Source of the DNA: Trematomus loennbergii
Taxonomy: Eukaryota; Chordata; Actinopteri; Perciformes; Nototheniidae
Assembly (NCBI GenBank): GCA_012861695.1
Contig: JAAOOA010000484.1
Span: 5,001 to 69,000 of the forward strand
DNA: 64,000 nt
Direction: 5' to 3'
The position numbers and the translations under genes were made by a program. Position 1 is the stretch's first letter; each line of letters begins with the position of its first letter. Of the stretch, positions 48,475 to 58,356 are shown one piece after another. The notes below the pieces were generated by a model. That model was not told the DNA's origin, searched no databases, and worked only from the letters and a program-made list of their open reading frames with translations.

Positions 48475-49990
48475 GAGTATTTTATAAATAGTGCTCTGGA
48501 CATCACAAAGCTCTTCCCGCCATCTGAGGTCTCACCTAGCCCGACTGTGGATACACATCCAGTTTTTGACCTGGAGGAAATCACAGAGGTGGAGGTAAAA
48601 AATATAATCTTAGGGTTAAAAGGTTCTAAGGCTAGGGATGCAGATGATTTAGACACCAACTTTATAAAAACACATATTGACGGTCTAATAAAACCAATTA
48701 GTATGCTAGTAAATCAATCTATTAGCGAGGGAAGTTCCATCATCCTGGAAGGTGGCCACGGTGACACCGATCTTTAAATCTGGGGATAAGGCAATGATGT
48801 CCAATTACAGACCAATCAGCATCCTCCCCTGTGTCTCTAAGATAGCTGAGAAATGGGTGTCAAAACTAATCACCAACATTTAGAGAAAGGCTTCGCTCCA
48901 CTCCACCCAATGCAGTTTGGTTTTCGTGCTCACCACTCCACTGAGACAGCTAACTGTGTCTTTGTGGAAAAGGTTAAATGTATGTTGGACACGAGCCCTT
49001 ATGTAGGTGCTGTCTTCCTTGATCTCAGGAAGGCTTTTGACACTGTTGACCACCAAGTGCTCCTTACAAAGCTGACATTTCAATTTTTCGGCAGATTCAA
49101 TACAGTGGGTTAAGTCTTACTTATCAACAGAAAACAGTGTGTTTTGGTCAACGGTACCAAATCCCCCTTCCTTGTGAACCCTGTTGGGTTCCTCAAGGTT
49201 CCACAAGGTTCCATTCTTGGACCATTACTGTTTTCTCTGTACATTAATGACTTGCCTAATGTATGTCCTGATTTGAATGTACAAATGTATGCCGATGATG
49301 CGGTCATCTTTTTACAGGGGAAAAATACTGAAATAATCACATCCTGTCTCTCAAATGCTTTGGACAAGGTTCAACACTGGCTGAACAACATTTGCTTACA
49401 GTTAAATGCAAAAAAAACAGTATGCATGATGTTCAGTAAACGACCAGTCAAAATCGAAGGATCCAATGTGTTTTTAAACGGAGTAGCAGTACTAGTCCCC
49501 ACTTCAAGTATCTTGGAGTCATACTGGACTAAACTTGACTTTTAAGAAACATATTAAGAAAGTATCAATACCGTTAAATTCAACTTGCAAAATGTTAAAC
49601 AAATCAGACCTTTCTTACTGTCAATGCTGCAAAGTCATACCTCCACTGTATGACTCTATCCCACATTGAATACTGTTTTACAAACTGGTCGTTTGCTTGT
49701 GCCACAAACCTGAAACCCATAGAACAGCTGAGAGAGGAGCTATCAAGGTGTTTGACAGAAAGCCATATTCATACCACCACTGTACCATCCTAGAGAAACA
49801 GCATTTCTTGAGCTTTGACAATTTTAAGTCTTTTAAAAGTATGTGTTTTATTTATAAATGTTTACATGTACTGCCCCCCCCTCCCTTAGGGGAATTCATC
49901 CACAGAAAACACACTGGACGTTGCACTAGGTCAGAAACCAGAGGAGACTGTGAAGTGCACCGCAGATGGACCACTTTTGGTCAAAATGTC
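48475..49990 (+). mobile_element. Non-LTR retrotransposon fragment with reverse transcriptase remnant
   Basis: It interrupts the conserved TCTGGTTTCAAAG / CTGAAC segment found downstream of each SRCR exon. Three frames carry pieces of an RT domain: 48547-48777, then 48853-49113 (FGFRAHHSTETA, FLDLRKAFDTVDH), then 49144-49545 (VPQGSILGPLLFSLYIND, YADD catalytic motif). Frameshifts separate them, so no active enzyme is made. It is truncated at both ends. Confidence 0.85.
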
Positions 49991-50132
49991 ACACCAAACT
50001 GAAGCAGAACTTGGTTGGATAAAATCCAGTTCTGAATTTGGCTTTTATTGAGAACTATAGGATGGATTGCATTACGTAACATGGTCCTGACACGGTGCAT
50101 TGACTTTAAGAATACAACTAATATCCTCTCAC

Positions 50133-50801
50133 CTGAACAGACCACACCAGCGTCCTCAGAGTGGTCACAGTGATGAGTCCCAAATCCTGGATGGGTACAC
50201 TCAGTCACAGAACTTTCACTTCCTGAACAGCCGACATCATCAAGCCAGATTGGTCCGGTCCCCTGACCATAGTGGGCTGAGTGAGGGGCCCTCAGCGCTG
50301 AACCACAGCCCAACTGTCTGCAGACGACCTGAGCATCGTCTAGATCCCAGTTATCATCACACACTGTTCCCCAGGTGCTGCTGTGGTAGATCTCAACTCT
50401 CCCAGAGCAGTGATTGGACTTAGAGCCAGCCAATCTGATCTGACCGTCTATAGGACACAAAAATGGTTCAATTCTCAATGAATTTCCTGTACACTTAAGA
50501 CCAAAAGGATTTAAGCATCAGACCATAAAGCTGACTGACCTGCAGCAACTGAAGAGGTCAGGAGAAAAGAGACTATAAAGAGAAGAAACAGATTACATTC
50601 AGCAGGATAGAAAGTGCAGAAACCAAAGTTCTACTTGTTCCTGATTTAGATTCCTTTAGACTGAGAACTGAAACATGTGTTTTAAGAGTTGGCCTGTCTA
50701 TAACAAACAATAAATCTGCTATGCATGCAAAGGAAATGGAATATTATATTGATCTTACCAATGACCAAACGGTGCAGGTTTCTCTGCTGTTTGCTCCCCA
50801 T
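50133..50801 (-). CDS. SRCR unit F: signal peptide and one SRCR domain, open
   Basis: Exons 50801-50759 ([14 protein letters not shown]), 50572-50540 ([11 protein letters not shown]) and 50447-50133 (SRCR, 315 bp), all GT-AG, phase 1, good start context. Eight cysteines; SSTW replaces the sequon. No Ig, transmembrane or stop exon follows before unit D. The transcript must either continue into D, C3, C2 and gene A exons (all phase-compatible) or end by an unseen exon. Confidence 0.75.
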
Positions 50802-51390
50802 GGCTGACTCTAACACATCTCTCAGTGAGGAACAGGCAGAAGGACACTTAACTAAAAACACTGTTAGGAGACTTCCTCCTTTTGGCACATTTAATTATAC
50901 GGTGATTATCCTATTCACTGAAGAAAATTTGAGGAAACAAACGTCAGCATTTCAAAACCAACTCTTGTGTTTTAACACTGGTTAAGACATAACCACCTTG
51001 TTCCTTCTCTCCGCTGAGAACCAACAACAGTTCCTGTTCTCATAAAACCAACTCATCATCACCAAAGACTTCAACCCTGCATGGGCATAGGCACACAACA
51101 GATATAACATCTTTACATTCACTATTAAAGGGTTTTGTCTGGGCAATTCTGTGTTCTACATTAAAAAAGGTAGAGGATAACTTTCAGTTCTCCACCAACA
51201 GACAACAAAAGTGAAATACATATCAATGACCAATAAGTGGTGTATAATGCTGGGTAATACGGGAACACAGCACTACACACATAAAAGTGTGCGTTTTGAC
51301 TATTTATTACCAATTCCTCTATTCTTGTGTTGAAAAGAAGACACCGTTATTTTTATTTGGTAAATCGTCTGTACGGTCTGTTATGATTTT
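50802..51390. other. 5' flank of unit F
   Basis: Its first part is closely similar to 63485-63700 upstream of unit E, so the two units share a promoter region. No TATA box stands out. Confidence 0.5.
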
Positions 51391-51880
51391 CTACCACCAA
51401 TGATAACGTTGCTAGCTAACCACATACAGCTTAGTGACAGTCAGTAAGACACTAAGTTAGTTTAACCTTTAGTTCCTCTGACGCCATCTTTATGATTTGT
51501 GCTTTTATTTTATTGATTATTTGACCGGTCCATGTATTTAGAAATTCACACTCTGAGTGACGTAAGATTAAGGCAAGAGGGTCGCTTTAAGTGATCTGGA
51601 GGACTGCTGCACAAACACAGAAGTGTGTCAGTGAAGAGGGGGATGCAGGAGACAGAAATAGAAACAGGGATTCAACATGGCCGCCGGGTTATTTTTACAT
51701 TATCCAGCACTTTATTTATGGTGTGTGAGATCTCCTTAGGTCATATCTGTCAATGTGAGCATGAGAAAGAAAGGCAAGGACACTAAAGTTAGACATCTTT
51801 TTAATGAAATAATTAAGGACAGGTAATTCAACAGAAAACACTTCAATTGAACATTTTGCAATTAAAGGCTTTAAAGGTTG
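51391..51880. repeat. Duplicated non-coding block (partner 28361-29110)
   Basis: Direct copy that lacks about 275 bp of the partner. Confidence 0.85.
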
Positions 51881-52012
51881 TATCTCTCACAGGCTCCGCC
51901 CTCTACTGGACTCTATGGGTACTACCTTATCCTGCGAGCATTCTCCTACTGAGATTTCTATAGACGTAGCCGGCCATGGGGGGGGCCTTCCTGAATGCGC
52001 GTGCATCTCCCG

Positions 52013-52020
52013 TATAAAAG
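52013..52020 (+). promoter_or_regulatory. TATA box before the Gag-like ORF
   Basis: TATAAAAG about 95 bp upstream of the ATG at 52114. Probably an element-borne promoter. Confidence 0.55.
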
Positions 52021-52113
52021 GAGGCCTTGCCTCCTGACCGTCATCCCTTTCTCTTCAGCGGCGGAAGTGAAATCCACTGAGACAAAGACGGAGGAGAGAA
52101 AGAAAGAGAAGTC

Positions 52114-52554
52114 ATGGAACCACTCCTCGACCATCGAACCTGCCCGAAGAGCCCAAACTTAATCGCGGGAGCTAATCCGCACCCCCTCTGCTTCCTGTGC
52201 ATGGGGCCGGACCACGCTGCGAGCGGCCTGGACCCAGCACCGGCCTGTAATGCGTGCCAGATGATCCCTCTGCAAACCCGCCAACATCGTGCGGATCATT
52301 TTCAGGCAAAGCGCGGCCCACAACTGGAGCCGGAGGAGCAGGACCTCGAGGTGGTCGAGGTGATCGAGGTGGTCGAGGTGGTCGAGGTGGTCGAGATGGG
52401 CGATCCGGAAGACGAGGAAGTGCCATTCCGGTTCACCCTTCCGTGGGGCCAGATGGCCCCGGTCCCAGAGGACGAGGACGACGAGGACGCCTCATTGTTC
52501 GGTGGTCCAACACTCAGGTCTGCGCGGCTGGACTTTCCAGCGGTGATGACCTAA
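52114..52554 (+). CDS. DIRS-like Gag N-terminal fragment
   Basis: 146 codons. The first 70 residues contain HPLCFLCMGPDHA and then CNACQMIPLQTRQHRADHF. This paired-cysteine pattern resembles the start of Gag-like ORF1 proteins of fish DIRS/PAT retrotransposons. An acidic EVVEV repeat (9-bp unit, about 52345-52395) follows and then a stop. No reverse transcriptase follows, so this is a fragment. Assignment is from memory of the family pattern. Confidence 0.45.
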   Translation: MEPLLDHRTCPKSPNLIAGANPHPLCFLCMGPDHAASGLDPAPACNACQMIPLQTRQHRADHFQAKRGPQLEPEEQDLEVVEVIEVVEVVEVVEMGDPEDEEVPFRFTLPWGQMAPVPEDEDDEDASLFGGPTLRSARLDFPAVMT

Positions 52555-52558
52555 TTAT

Positions 52559-52583
52559 TAAGACGCCTAAGAATTAGGCGTCT
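52559..52583. repeat. Short palindrome between the Gag-like ORF and the recombinase ORF
   Basis: AGACGCCTAA and TTAGGCGTCT are separated by a 2-3 bp loop. It marks the junction of two convergent elements. Confidence 0.7.
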
Positions 52584-52588
52584 AATTC

Positions 52589-53326
52589 TTACGGTGCACC
52601 AGGGCAAACAGGTTGAGTCCACGGCCCCTGCCCCATCATCAGGAGTGTCAACCAGCCCGGTCCCGACTTCATTGGCCTCTTTCCCTCCCGCTTCCGCTTC
52701 CGCTGCTGCTGCCGCTCCAATGACCCATCAGGTGAAGACGATGAAGCAGTACTGTTATAGCAGCCCTCTTCGGAGGTCTCCCCATCTGACAGCGGTAGAC
52801 ATCCTTCTGATGATGATGCAGCTGCTGCCGCAACTGATGACGCCCTGAACATGGAGCGGATTCTCAATGCCTCCTTTATTCCTGGCGCATTCGCGTAGAA
52901 CCGGTCCGCCGTGGTTACGTCGTGACACATAAACCTGGCGAGAATCGACCGGCTTTCTGGATCTTGGTGATGCTTGATATTGTCAGCCAGGGCAGTGCGC
53001 AGGATTGTGAAGGTGACGGCTGTTTCTAGCCCAGCATCAGCCCATGCCCTCTTCAAGTGAGCGTTCAGGTTCTTGGAGGCCCGATTCCCCCTTGTGAAAA
53101 GGAAGAATTCATTCTGAGGACCCAGCAATGCCTCTTTAATCCCCATCCACCGCATGACCCAGCTAAACTCCTCTACTGTAAGCGCCAGCTGTGCTTCGCC
53201 ATATGTCTTGGCCGTCTTGTGATCCTGCACATGGATGATGTAGCCCTCAGCAGTTCCCCTTATGGCTGCCTCTAAGACCTCACTGTTTTTCATGTTTGCG
53301 TACGGTGGCCATACAGGAGGCTCCAA
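52589..53326 (-). pseudogene. Tyrosine recombinase-like domain (Crypton-like), C-terminal part
   Basis: A 245-codon frame. Residues about 10-160 resemble a tyrosine recombinase catalytic domain: ANMKNSEVLEA early, then FTILRTALAD (candidate catalytic Arg) and MCHDVTTADRFYA (candidate His and nucleophilic Tyr). A Ser/Ala-rich, low-complexity tail follows. The frame starts within the overlap with the upstream ORF, whose end (LLYGHRT) looks like the first catalytic Arg region. A one-base shift near 53295 separates them, so the gene is broken as assembled. Confidence 0.6.
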
Positions 53327-53622
53327 TGGAGGGTGAGATAGCCATAGAGAAGCTTCTGGGTGGTTGAGGTCGGCGTGCCGGCCATCAGGTCGAGGAGCTC
53401 CGGGATGCGCTTCTCAGCGGCCGCCATGGCGGCGAGAAGCTCCGCCTGGCTCGGCAGACGCTCCAGTTTGTTCCTCTTCACCTTAAACTGATGTAGAGTG
53501 ACTGCCTTATTCAAGTGTTTCATGTTGGCTTTCACCTCTCTCATTATGTGGGTCATATCAGACTGGGTGAGCCTGCACTCCCGGGGCTTTGACTCAGACA
53601 TGTACCCCATGAACTGGTGCAC
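53290..53622 (-). pseudogene. Recombinase N-terminal (helical) region
   Basis: 110 codons, rich in charged helical text (MREVKANMKHLNKAVTLHQF, QAELLAAMAAAEKRI), ending LLYGHRT before the frame is lost. It is continuous in sense with the recombinase frame below it. Confidence 0.5.
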
Positions 53623-53624
53623 AT

Positions 53625-53985
53625 TCTGAGGCTACTGCAAACATGACAGTTTCCACCGGGGTCTTCACAGGGGTCTCGCTACCGGAGGCTACTGCAAACA
53701 TGACAGTTTCCACCGGGTCTTCACAGGGGTCTCGCTACCGGAGGCTACTGCAAACATGACAGTTTCCACCGGGGTCTTCACAGGGGTCTCGCTACCGGAG
53801 GCTACTGCAAACATGACAGTTTCCACCGGGGTCTTCACAGGGGTCTCGCTACCGGAGGCTACTGCAAACATGACAGTTTCCACCGGGGTCTTCACAGGGG
53901 TCTCGCTACCGGAGGCTACTGCAAACATGACAGTTTCCACCGGGGTCTTCACAGGGGTCTCGCTACCGGAGGAAACTGGTATATT
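53625..53985. repeat. 57-bp coding minisatellite
   Basis: About six copies with landmarks GCAAACATGACAGTTTCC and TCACAGGGGTCTCGCTACC. On the minus strand each unit encodes 19 residues (ETPVKTPVETVMFAVASGS). One copy has lost a G. It lies between the zinc-finger part and the recombinase part, as an expandable linker. Confidence 0.9.
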
Positions 53986-54364
53986 CCTCCTCATTGTATA
54001 TATCTAATGATGTAGCCATTCCAATGATGGGGTTAGTCTCACGGAGGTCATGGAGCAACTGCAGTGCCACACTATGCTTCAGCCTTGCCATGACCTGCTG
54101 TGCCTCATGTCGGGACAACTCAGGGTGGTCATGTTTTACATGACGGTCCAGTCTCTTCCCAGCGTACGAACACCCAGCGATGGGACAGGGTTTGGTCCGA
54201 ACATTTATCCTTCCACTGGCTATTTTCAGGAGGATTCCCCTCTCCTCCAAGTTCCGCACTGCATGCTTGTGCTTAAGGTGTTTGTTCAATGCCAGATAGA
54301 AGAGTCTGCACACCGGGCATTCAGATGACATCCTTACTGAAACACACATAATGAATTTGATCAA
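53963..54364 (-). CDS. C2H2 zinc-finger N-terminal ORF of the recombinase gene
   Basis: 133 codons. Two zinc-finger-like motifs: CPVC...HLKHKH (about residues 18-36) and CPIAGCSYAGKRLDRHVKHDH-like spacing (about residues 60-80). The frame ends just after entering the 57-bp repeat (EEEYTSFLR). The neighbouring frame continues through the repeat, so a frameshift probably separates it from the linker. It would bind DNA. Confidence 0.6.
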   Translation of the reverse strand: MIKFIMCVSVRMSSECPVCRLFYLALNKHLKHKHAVRNLEERGILLKIASGRINVRTKPCPIAGCSYAGKRLDRHVKHDHPELSRHEAQQVMARLKHSVALQLLHDLRETNPIIGMATSLDIYNEEEYTSFLR

Positions 54365-54399
54365 AATGATGTTATAGTTCTCCGTTTATATGCGTTAGC

Positions 54400-54790
54400 G
54401 TGAGCGGTGGTTGCGACACTGGGTCCGATGCATCAATTCATGGTGCATGGACGAAGGGAAGTATTGGGTTACCACCGGGTCAGATGGTCCCACTTCCGCA
54501 CCAACGCGGGGCTGGTGATGGCAACATTGGGTCCGATGCATCAATACATGGTGCCCCGACCATGAGAGGGTTTGGGGTACCCCGGAACCAGGCACCACCC
54601 CAGCAGGAAACGGGTTGTATGGTCAAAGGAGGAAAGAGTGATAGAACCGGGGTAAAGCAAAGAAAGTGTCCGACAATAGTGACTTGTGAGGCGGCCAGAG
54701 AGTCTGTCATATCTCGGTCCTATCCTCCAGGCAACGCTGTGGCCAAAACTGGGCTAAAAACTAAAAACTAAAAAATATTTCATCCAGGGA
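54400..54790. other. Non-coding transition into satellite DNA
   Basis: Contains two diverged copies (about 54408 and 54516) of a block with GGGTCCGATGCATCAAT. No gene recognised. Confidence 0.5.
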
Positions 54791-54828
54791 AATTTGGGTG
54801 AAAATGAAAAAAAAGTACCCGGAAATAG

Positions 54829-55110
54829 TGCTTCATTAGCCAGCAGCAGTCCCCTGTCGACTCATGTGACATTCCTCCAGGGTTACATAGAACCAGGGTG
54901 TGGGGTCCGAGCCATCTCCGAGACATCTCTAGTCCGTGTTGATAATGGGGGAAATGTACCCCAAAATAGTCCTTCATTAGCCAGCAGCAGTCCCCTGTCG
55001 ACTCATGTGACATTCCTCCAGGGTTACATAGAACCAGGGTGTGGGGTCCGAGCCATCTCCGAGACATCTCTAGTCCGTGTTGATAATGAGAAAAAGTACC
55101 CCAAAAAAGT
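54829..55110. repeat. 141-bp tandem repeat, two copies
   Basis: Units start near 54831 and 54972; shared text includes CTTCATTAGCCAGCAGCAG and GACATTCCTCCAGGG. Confidence 0.95.
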
Positions 55111-55134
55111 GCATCATGACTCAGCAATCATCAC

Positions 55135-55565
55135 ACTCAACTTTGGTGAAACCGGGGAAAGGGGTCAAAATGTAAAAATTATACCCCAAAACAGTGCCTC
55201 ATGACCCCGCAGGAGTCCCCCGCGGACTCCCCTGACATTCCTCCATGGTCGAAATCACCCAACTCAACTTTGGTGATAACCGGGGAAAGGGGTCAAAATG
55301 TAAAAATTATACCCCAAAACAGTGCCTCATGACCCCGCAGGAGTCCCCCGCGGACTCCCCTGACATTCCTCCATGGTCGAAATCACCCAACTCAACTTTG
55401 GTGAACCGGGGAAAGGGGTCAAAATGTAAAAATTATACCCCAAAACAGTGCCTCATGACCCCGCAGGAGTCCCCCGCGGACTCCCCTGACATTCCTCCAT
55501 GGTCGAAATCACCCAACTCAACTTTGGTGAAACCGGGGAAAGGGGTCAAAATGTAAAAATTATAC
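55135..55565. repeat. About 126-bp tandem repeat, four copies
   Basis: Units contain CAACTTTGGTGA, ATTATACCCCAAAACAGTGC and GACATTCCTCCATGG. Copies are nearly identical. Confidence 0.95.
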
Positions 55566-55880
55566 CCCAAAATAGTGCCTCAAATCGGGTAGAGTCACCT
55601 GGAAAGTGCCCTCGCATTCCTCCATGGCTCAAAATGTCGAACTTAAACTATTTGAGAACCAGGAAAATGTAAAAAATACGCCCCAAAATAGTGCCTCATA
55701 ATCGGGTAGAGTCACCTGGAAAGTGCCCTCGCATTCCTCCATGGCTCAAAATGTCGAACTTAAACTATTTTGAGAACCAGGAAAATGTAAAAAATACGCC
55801 CCAAAATAGTGCCTCATAATCGGGTAGAGTCACCTGAAAGTGCCCTCGCATTCCTCCATGTCGAACTTAAAGTATTGGGA
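55566..55880. repeat. About 117-bp tandem repeat, three copies
   Basis: Units contain ATCGGGTAGAGTCACCTG, CGCATTCCTCCATGG and ATACGCCCCAAAATAGTGCC. Confidence 0.95.
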
Positions 55881-56670
55881 GAACCAGGCTGGGGGGTCTT
55901 GGCACAAAATTAGGCCCACTCAGAGTGCTTGGTGAGCGGATACATTCTTCCATGATTTCCAACAGCCGTTTTTTTTCTGAGTCCACCCAAAAACTGGGTT
56001 TCGATTTCGTGCGGAAGGTAGTCTGAAAAGTATGGATGAATCTTTTTGACAGAGAAGTGGAAATGAAGCCCAGGGACTTTTTCCCCTTCTCCGTTGCACC
56101 AACCATCGGAGAAGGGGAAAAATCGGCCCGAAGCGCCAAACACCTGGCCACTTCTCCCGTTGGCACTCAGAAAAATTTGACAATTTTTCAAAACTTCATT
56201 TTTGATTATTTTAAGATATAATTAAGCGTTTTCTTCACTTTTTTTGCTTTCCACGGGTGGGGGCGCCTGGCAGGCCGCCTATGAGCACCCAAATTGGCCT
56301 GGATCATCCAGGATTTGTGGGCTAAGCTCCATAAACTGACTAAATCACCCAGAGAGGTCACCTTTCTAGCCCAAATATATATAATACAAATACATTTAAA
56401 TAGTAAAAGGTGCACTTGTGCTCTGCATTACCCGGAATTTTATTTTCATAGCCCCATGATAGTGATTAAAAATCATTTTCATGGGAAAAAGTGTTAAAAC
56501 GCCTGATTAAATTATATGCAGGACCCCAGTGAGCTCCAGACTATGTGCATTGTGTTGGGGAACCATATAAATGATAGAATAAATGCATTTAAATGCAAAA
56601 ATAATGATTTAAAATCATTTTAGGGGGACAATTGTGGAGAGGAGCCTGAAAATGACTCTGCAGCAGGCCG
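55881..56670. other. Non-coding DNA inside the satellite block
   Basis: About 100 bp at 56279-56365 recurs at 56904-56985 (TGAGCACCCAAATT, GGATCATCCAGGATTTG). No gene. Confidence 0.5.
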
Positions 56671-56903
56671 CCTATGAGCACCCAAATTCGGCCTTCTTCA
56701 CGGCACCACCACCCCTTCTGTGGAGGGTATTCTCGTGCCCCTGGTGACTCTACAAGGGGGGTGGTTTTTATGGTGCTTATATGTCCGCCCATCAGCATCC
56801 ATATTCGGCCTTCTTCACGGCACCACCACCCCTTCTGTGGAGGGTATTCTCGTGCCCCTGGTGACTCTACAAGGGGGGTGGTTTTTATGGTGCTTATATG
56901 TCC
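56671..56903. repeat. 117-bp tandem repeat, two copies
   Basis: Units contain TTCTTCACGGCACCACCACC and GGTGCTTATATGTCCGCC. Open frames on both strands are repeat artefacts. Confidence 0.95.
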
Positions 56904-57289
56904 GCCTATGAGCACCCAAATTCGGCCTGGATCATCCAGGATTTGTGGGCTAAGCTCCATAAACTTACTAAATCACCCAGAGAGGTGAAAGAGGACACAT
57001 TGACCCAGCAGTAAGTGCTTGAAACGTGGGTAAAGGTGTGTTAAACTGTGGGGTAACATGTTTCAAATGACAGCACGGTGCTGCTTGTTGGCAGGCTGAC
57101 TCAGTTCACTTGTCTCACACACACCCAGGGGGGGAAAGATAACACTTGTACCCAGGAATAAGTCTTTGAAAGGCGGGGAAAAGTTGTTTGAAATAGTATA
57201 ATACCTCCAGGCCGCTTAACTGCACTTTACCACCCAGAAATAATGTTTAAATGGTCGGGGAAAGTATTTTTAAATGTCTGGAAGAGAGT

Positions 57290-57411
57290 TTTAGACAGTC
57301 ATTTTGCACGAAATCATTTAACATAGACGCTCTCCTGAAAATGCACAGAATATGTGCTTTTTCAGGAGACCGTTAATGTTAAATGATTTCGTGCAAAATG
57401 ACTGACTAAAA
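57290..57411. repeat. Long palindrome (hairpin) 1
   Basis: The arms of about 55 bp read TTTTAGACAGTCATTTTGCA ... and, inverted, TGCAAAATGACTGACTAAAA. The loop is about 5 bp around 57350. Confidence 0.95.
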
Positions 57412-58049
57412 CCCCGGAATAAGTGTTTGAAAGGTGGGGAAAAGTTGTTTAAAAAGGCTGATACCTCCAGGACGCATAACATGGGTAAAAGTGTGTTAAA
57501 AGGTCGGGGAACATGTTTCAAATGACAGCAGACTGGTGGTTGTTAGCAGGCTGGCTCAGTTCACTTGTCTCACACACACCCAGGGGGGGAAAGAGGACAC
57601 ATTGACCCAGGAGAAAGTGCTCAAAACGTGGGTAAAAGTGTGTTGAAAAGTGGGGGTACATGTTTCAAATGACAGCACACTGCTGCTTGTTGGCAGGCTG
57701 ACTCACTTCACTTGTCTCACACACACCCAGGGGGAAGAAAGAGGACACATTGGAGCACACATTGACCCAGGAAAGAGTGCTTGAAACGTGGCTAAAGCTG
57801 TGTCAAACTGTGGGGTAACATGTTTCAAATGACAGCACACTGCTGCTTGTTGGCAGGCTGACTCACTTCACTTGTCTCACACACCCAGGGGGAAGAAAGA
57901 GGACACTTGTACCCAGGAATAAGTGTTTGAAAGGCGGGGAAAAGTTGTTTGAAATAGTATAATATCTCCAGGGCGCATAACTGCACTTTACAAGCCAGAA
58001 ATAATGTTTAAATGGTCGGGGAAAGTATTTTTAAATGTCTGGAAGAGAG

Positions 58050-58171
58050 TTTTAGACAGTCATTTTGCACGAAATCATTTAACATAGACGCTCTCCTGAA
58101 AATGCACAGAATATGTGCTTTTTCAGGAGACCGTTAATGTTAAATGATTTCGTGCAAAATGACTGGCTAAA
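58050..58171. repeat. Long palindrome (hairpin) 2
   Basis: Near-identical copy of hairpin 1 in the second satellite period. Confidence 0.95.
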
Positions 58172-58356
58172 ACCCCGGAATAAGTGTTTGAAAAGCGGGG
58201 AAAAGTTGTTTAAAATAGGCTGATATCTCCAGGGCGCATCACCAAAAATGTACAAGCCAGGGAAGATGCCTGAATCCCGGATACTTTAGGTCTGTCACTT
58301 AGGGTGACCGCACCACTCCGACGCTCCCGAGAGCGGACGTCCATTGTTTGTAAGGC
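58172..58356. repeat. Repeat end, inverted partner of 63702-63888
   Basis: Contains GGATACTTTAGGTCTGTCAC and ends GGCACCTAAG. The inverted copy begins CTTAGGTGCC at about 63701, adjoining unit E's 5' flank. Confidence 0.9.

Larger units (their letters stand above)
57000..58260. repeat. Higher-order satellite with about 760-bp period
   Basis: A block of 57140-57480 recurs at 57900-58220 (offset about 760 bp). Between and around them are about four copies of a unit of about 150 bp containing GACAGCACACTGCTGCTTG and CTTGTCTCACACACACCC. No coding signal. Confidence 0.9.

Noticed and set aside
52114..53622. Single DIRS element combining the Gag-like ORF and the tyrosine recombinase
   Set aside because: The ORFs are convergent on opposite strands and no reverse transcriptase lies between; the DIRS arrangement has all ORFs on one strand.
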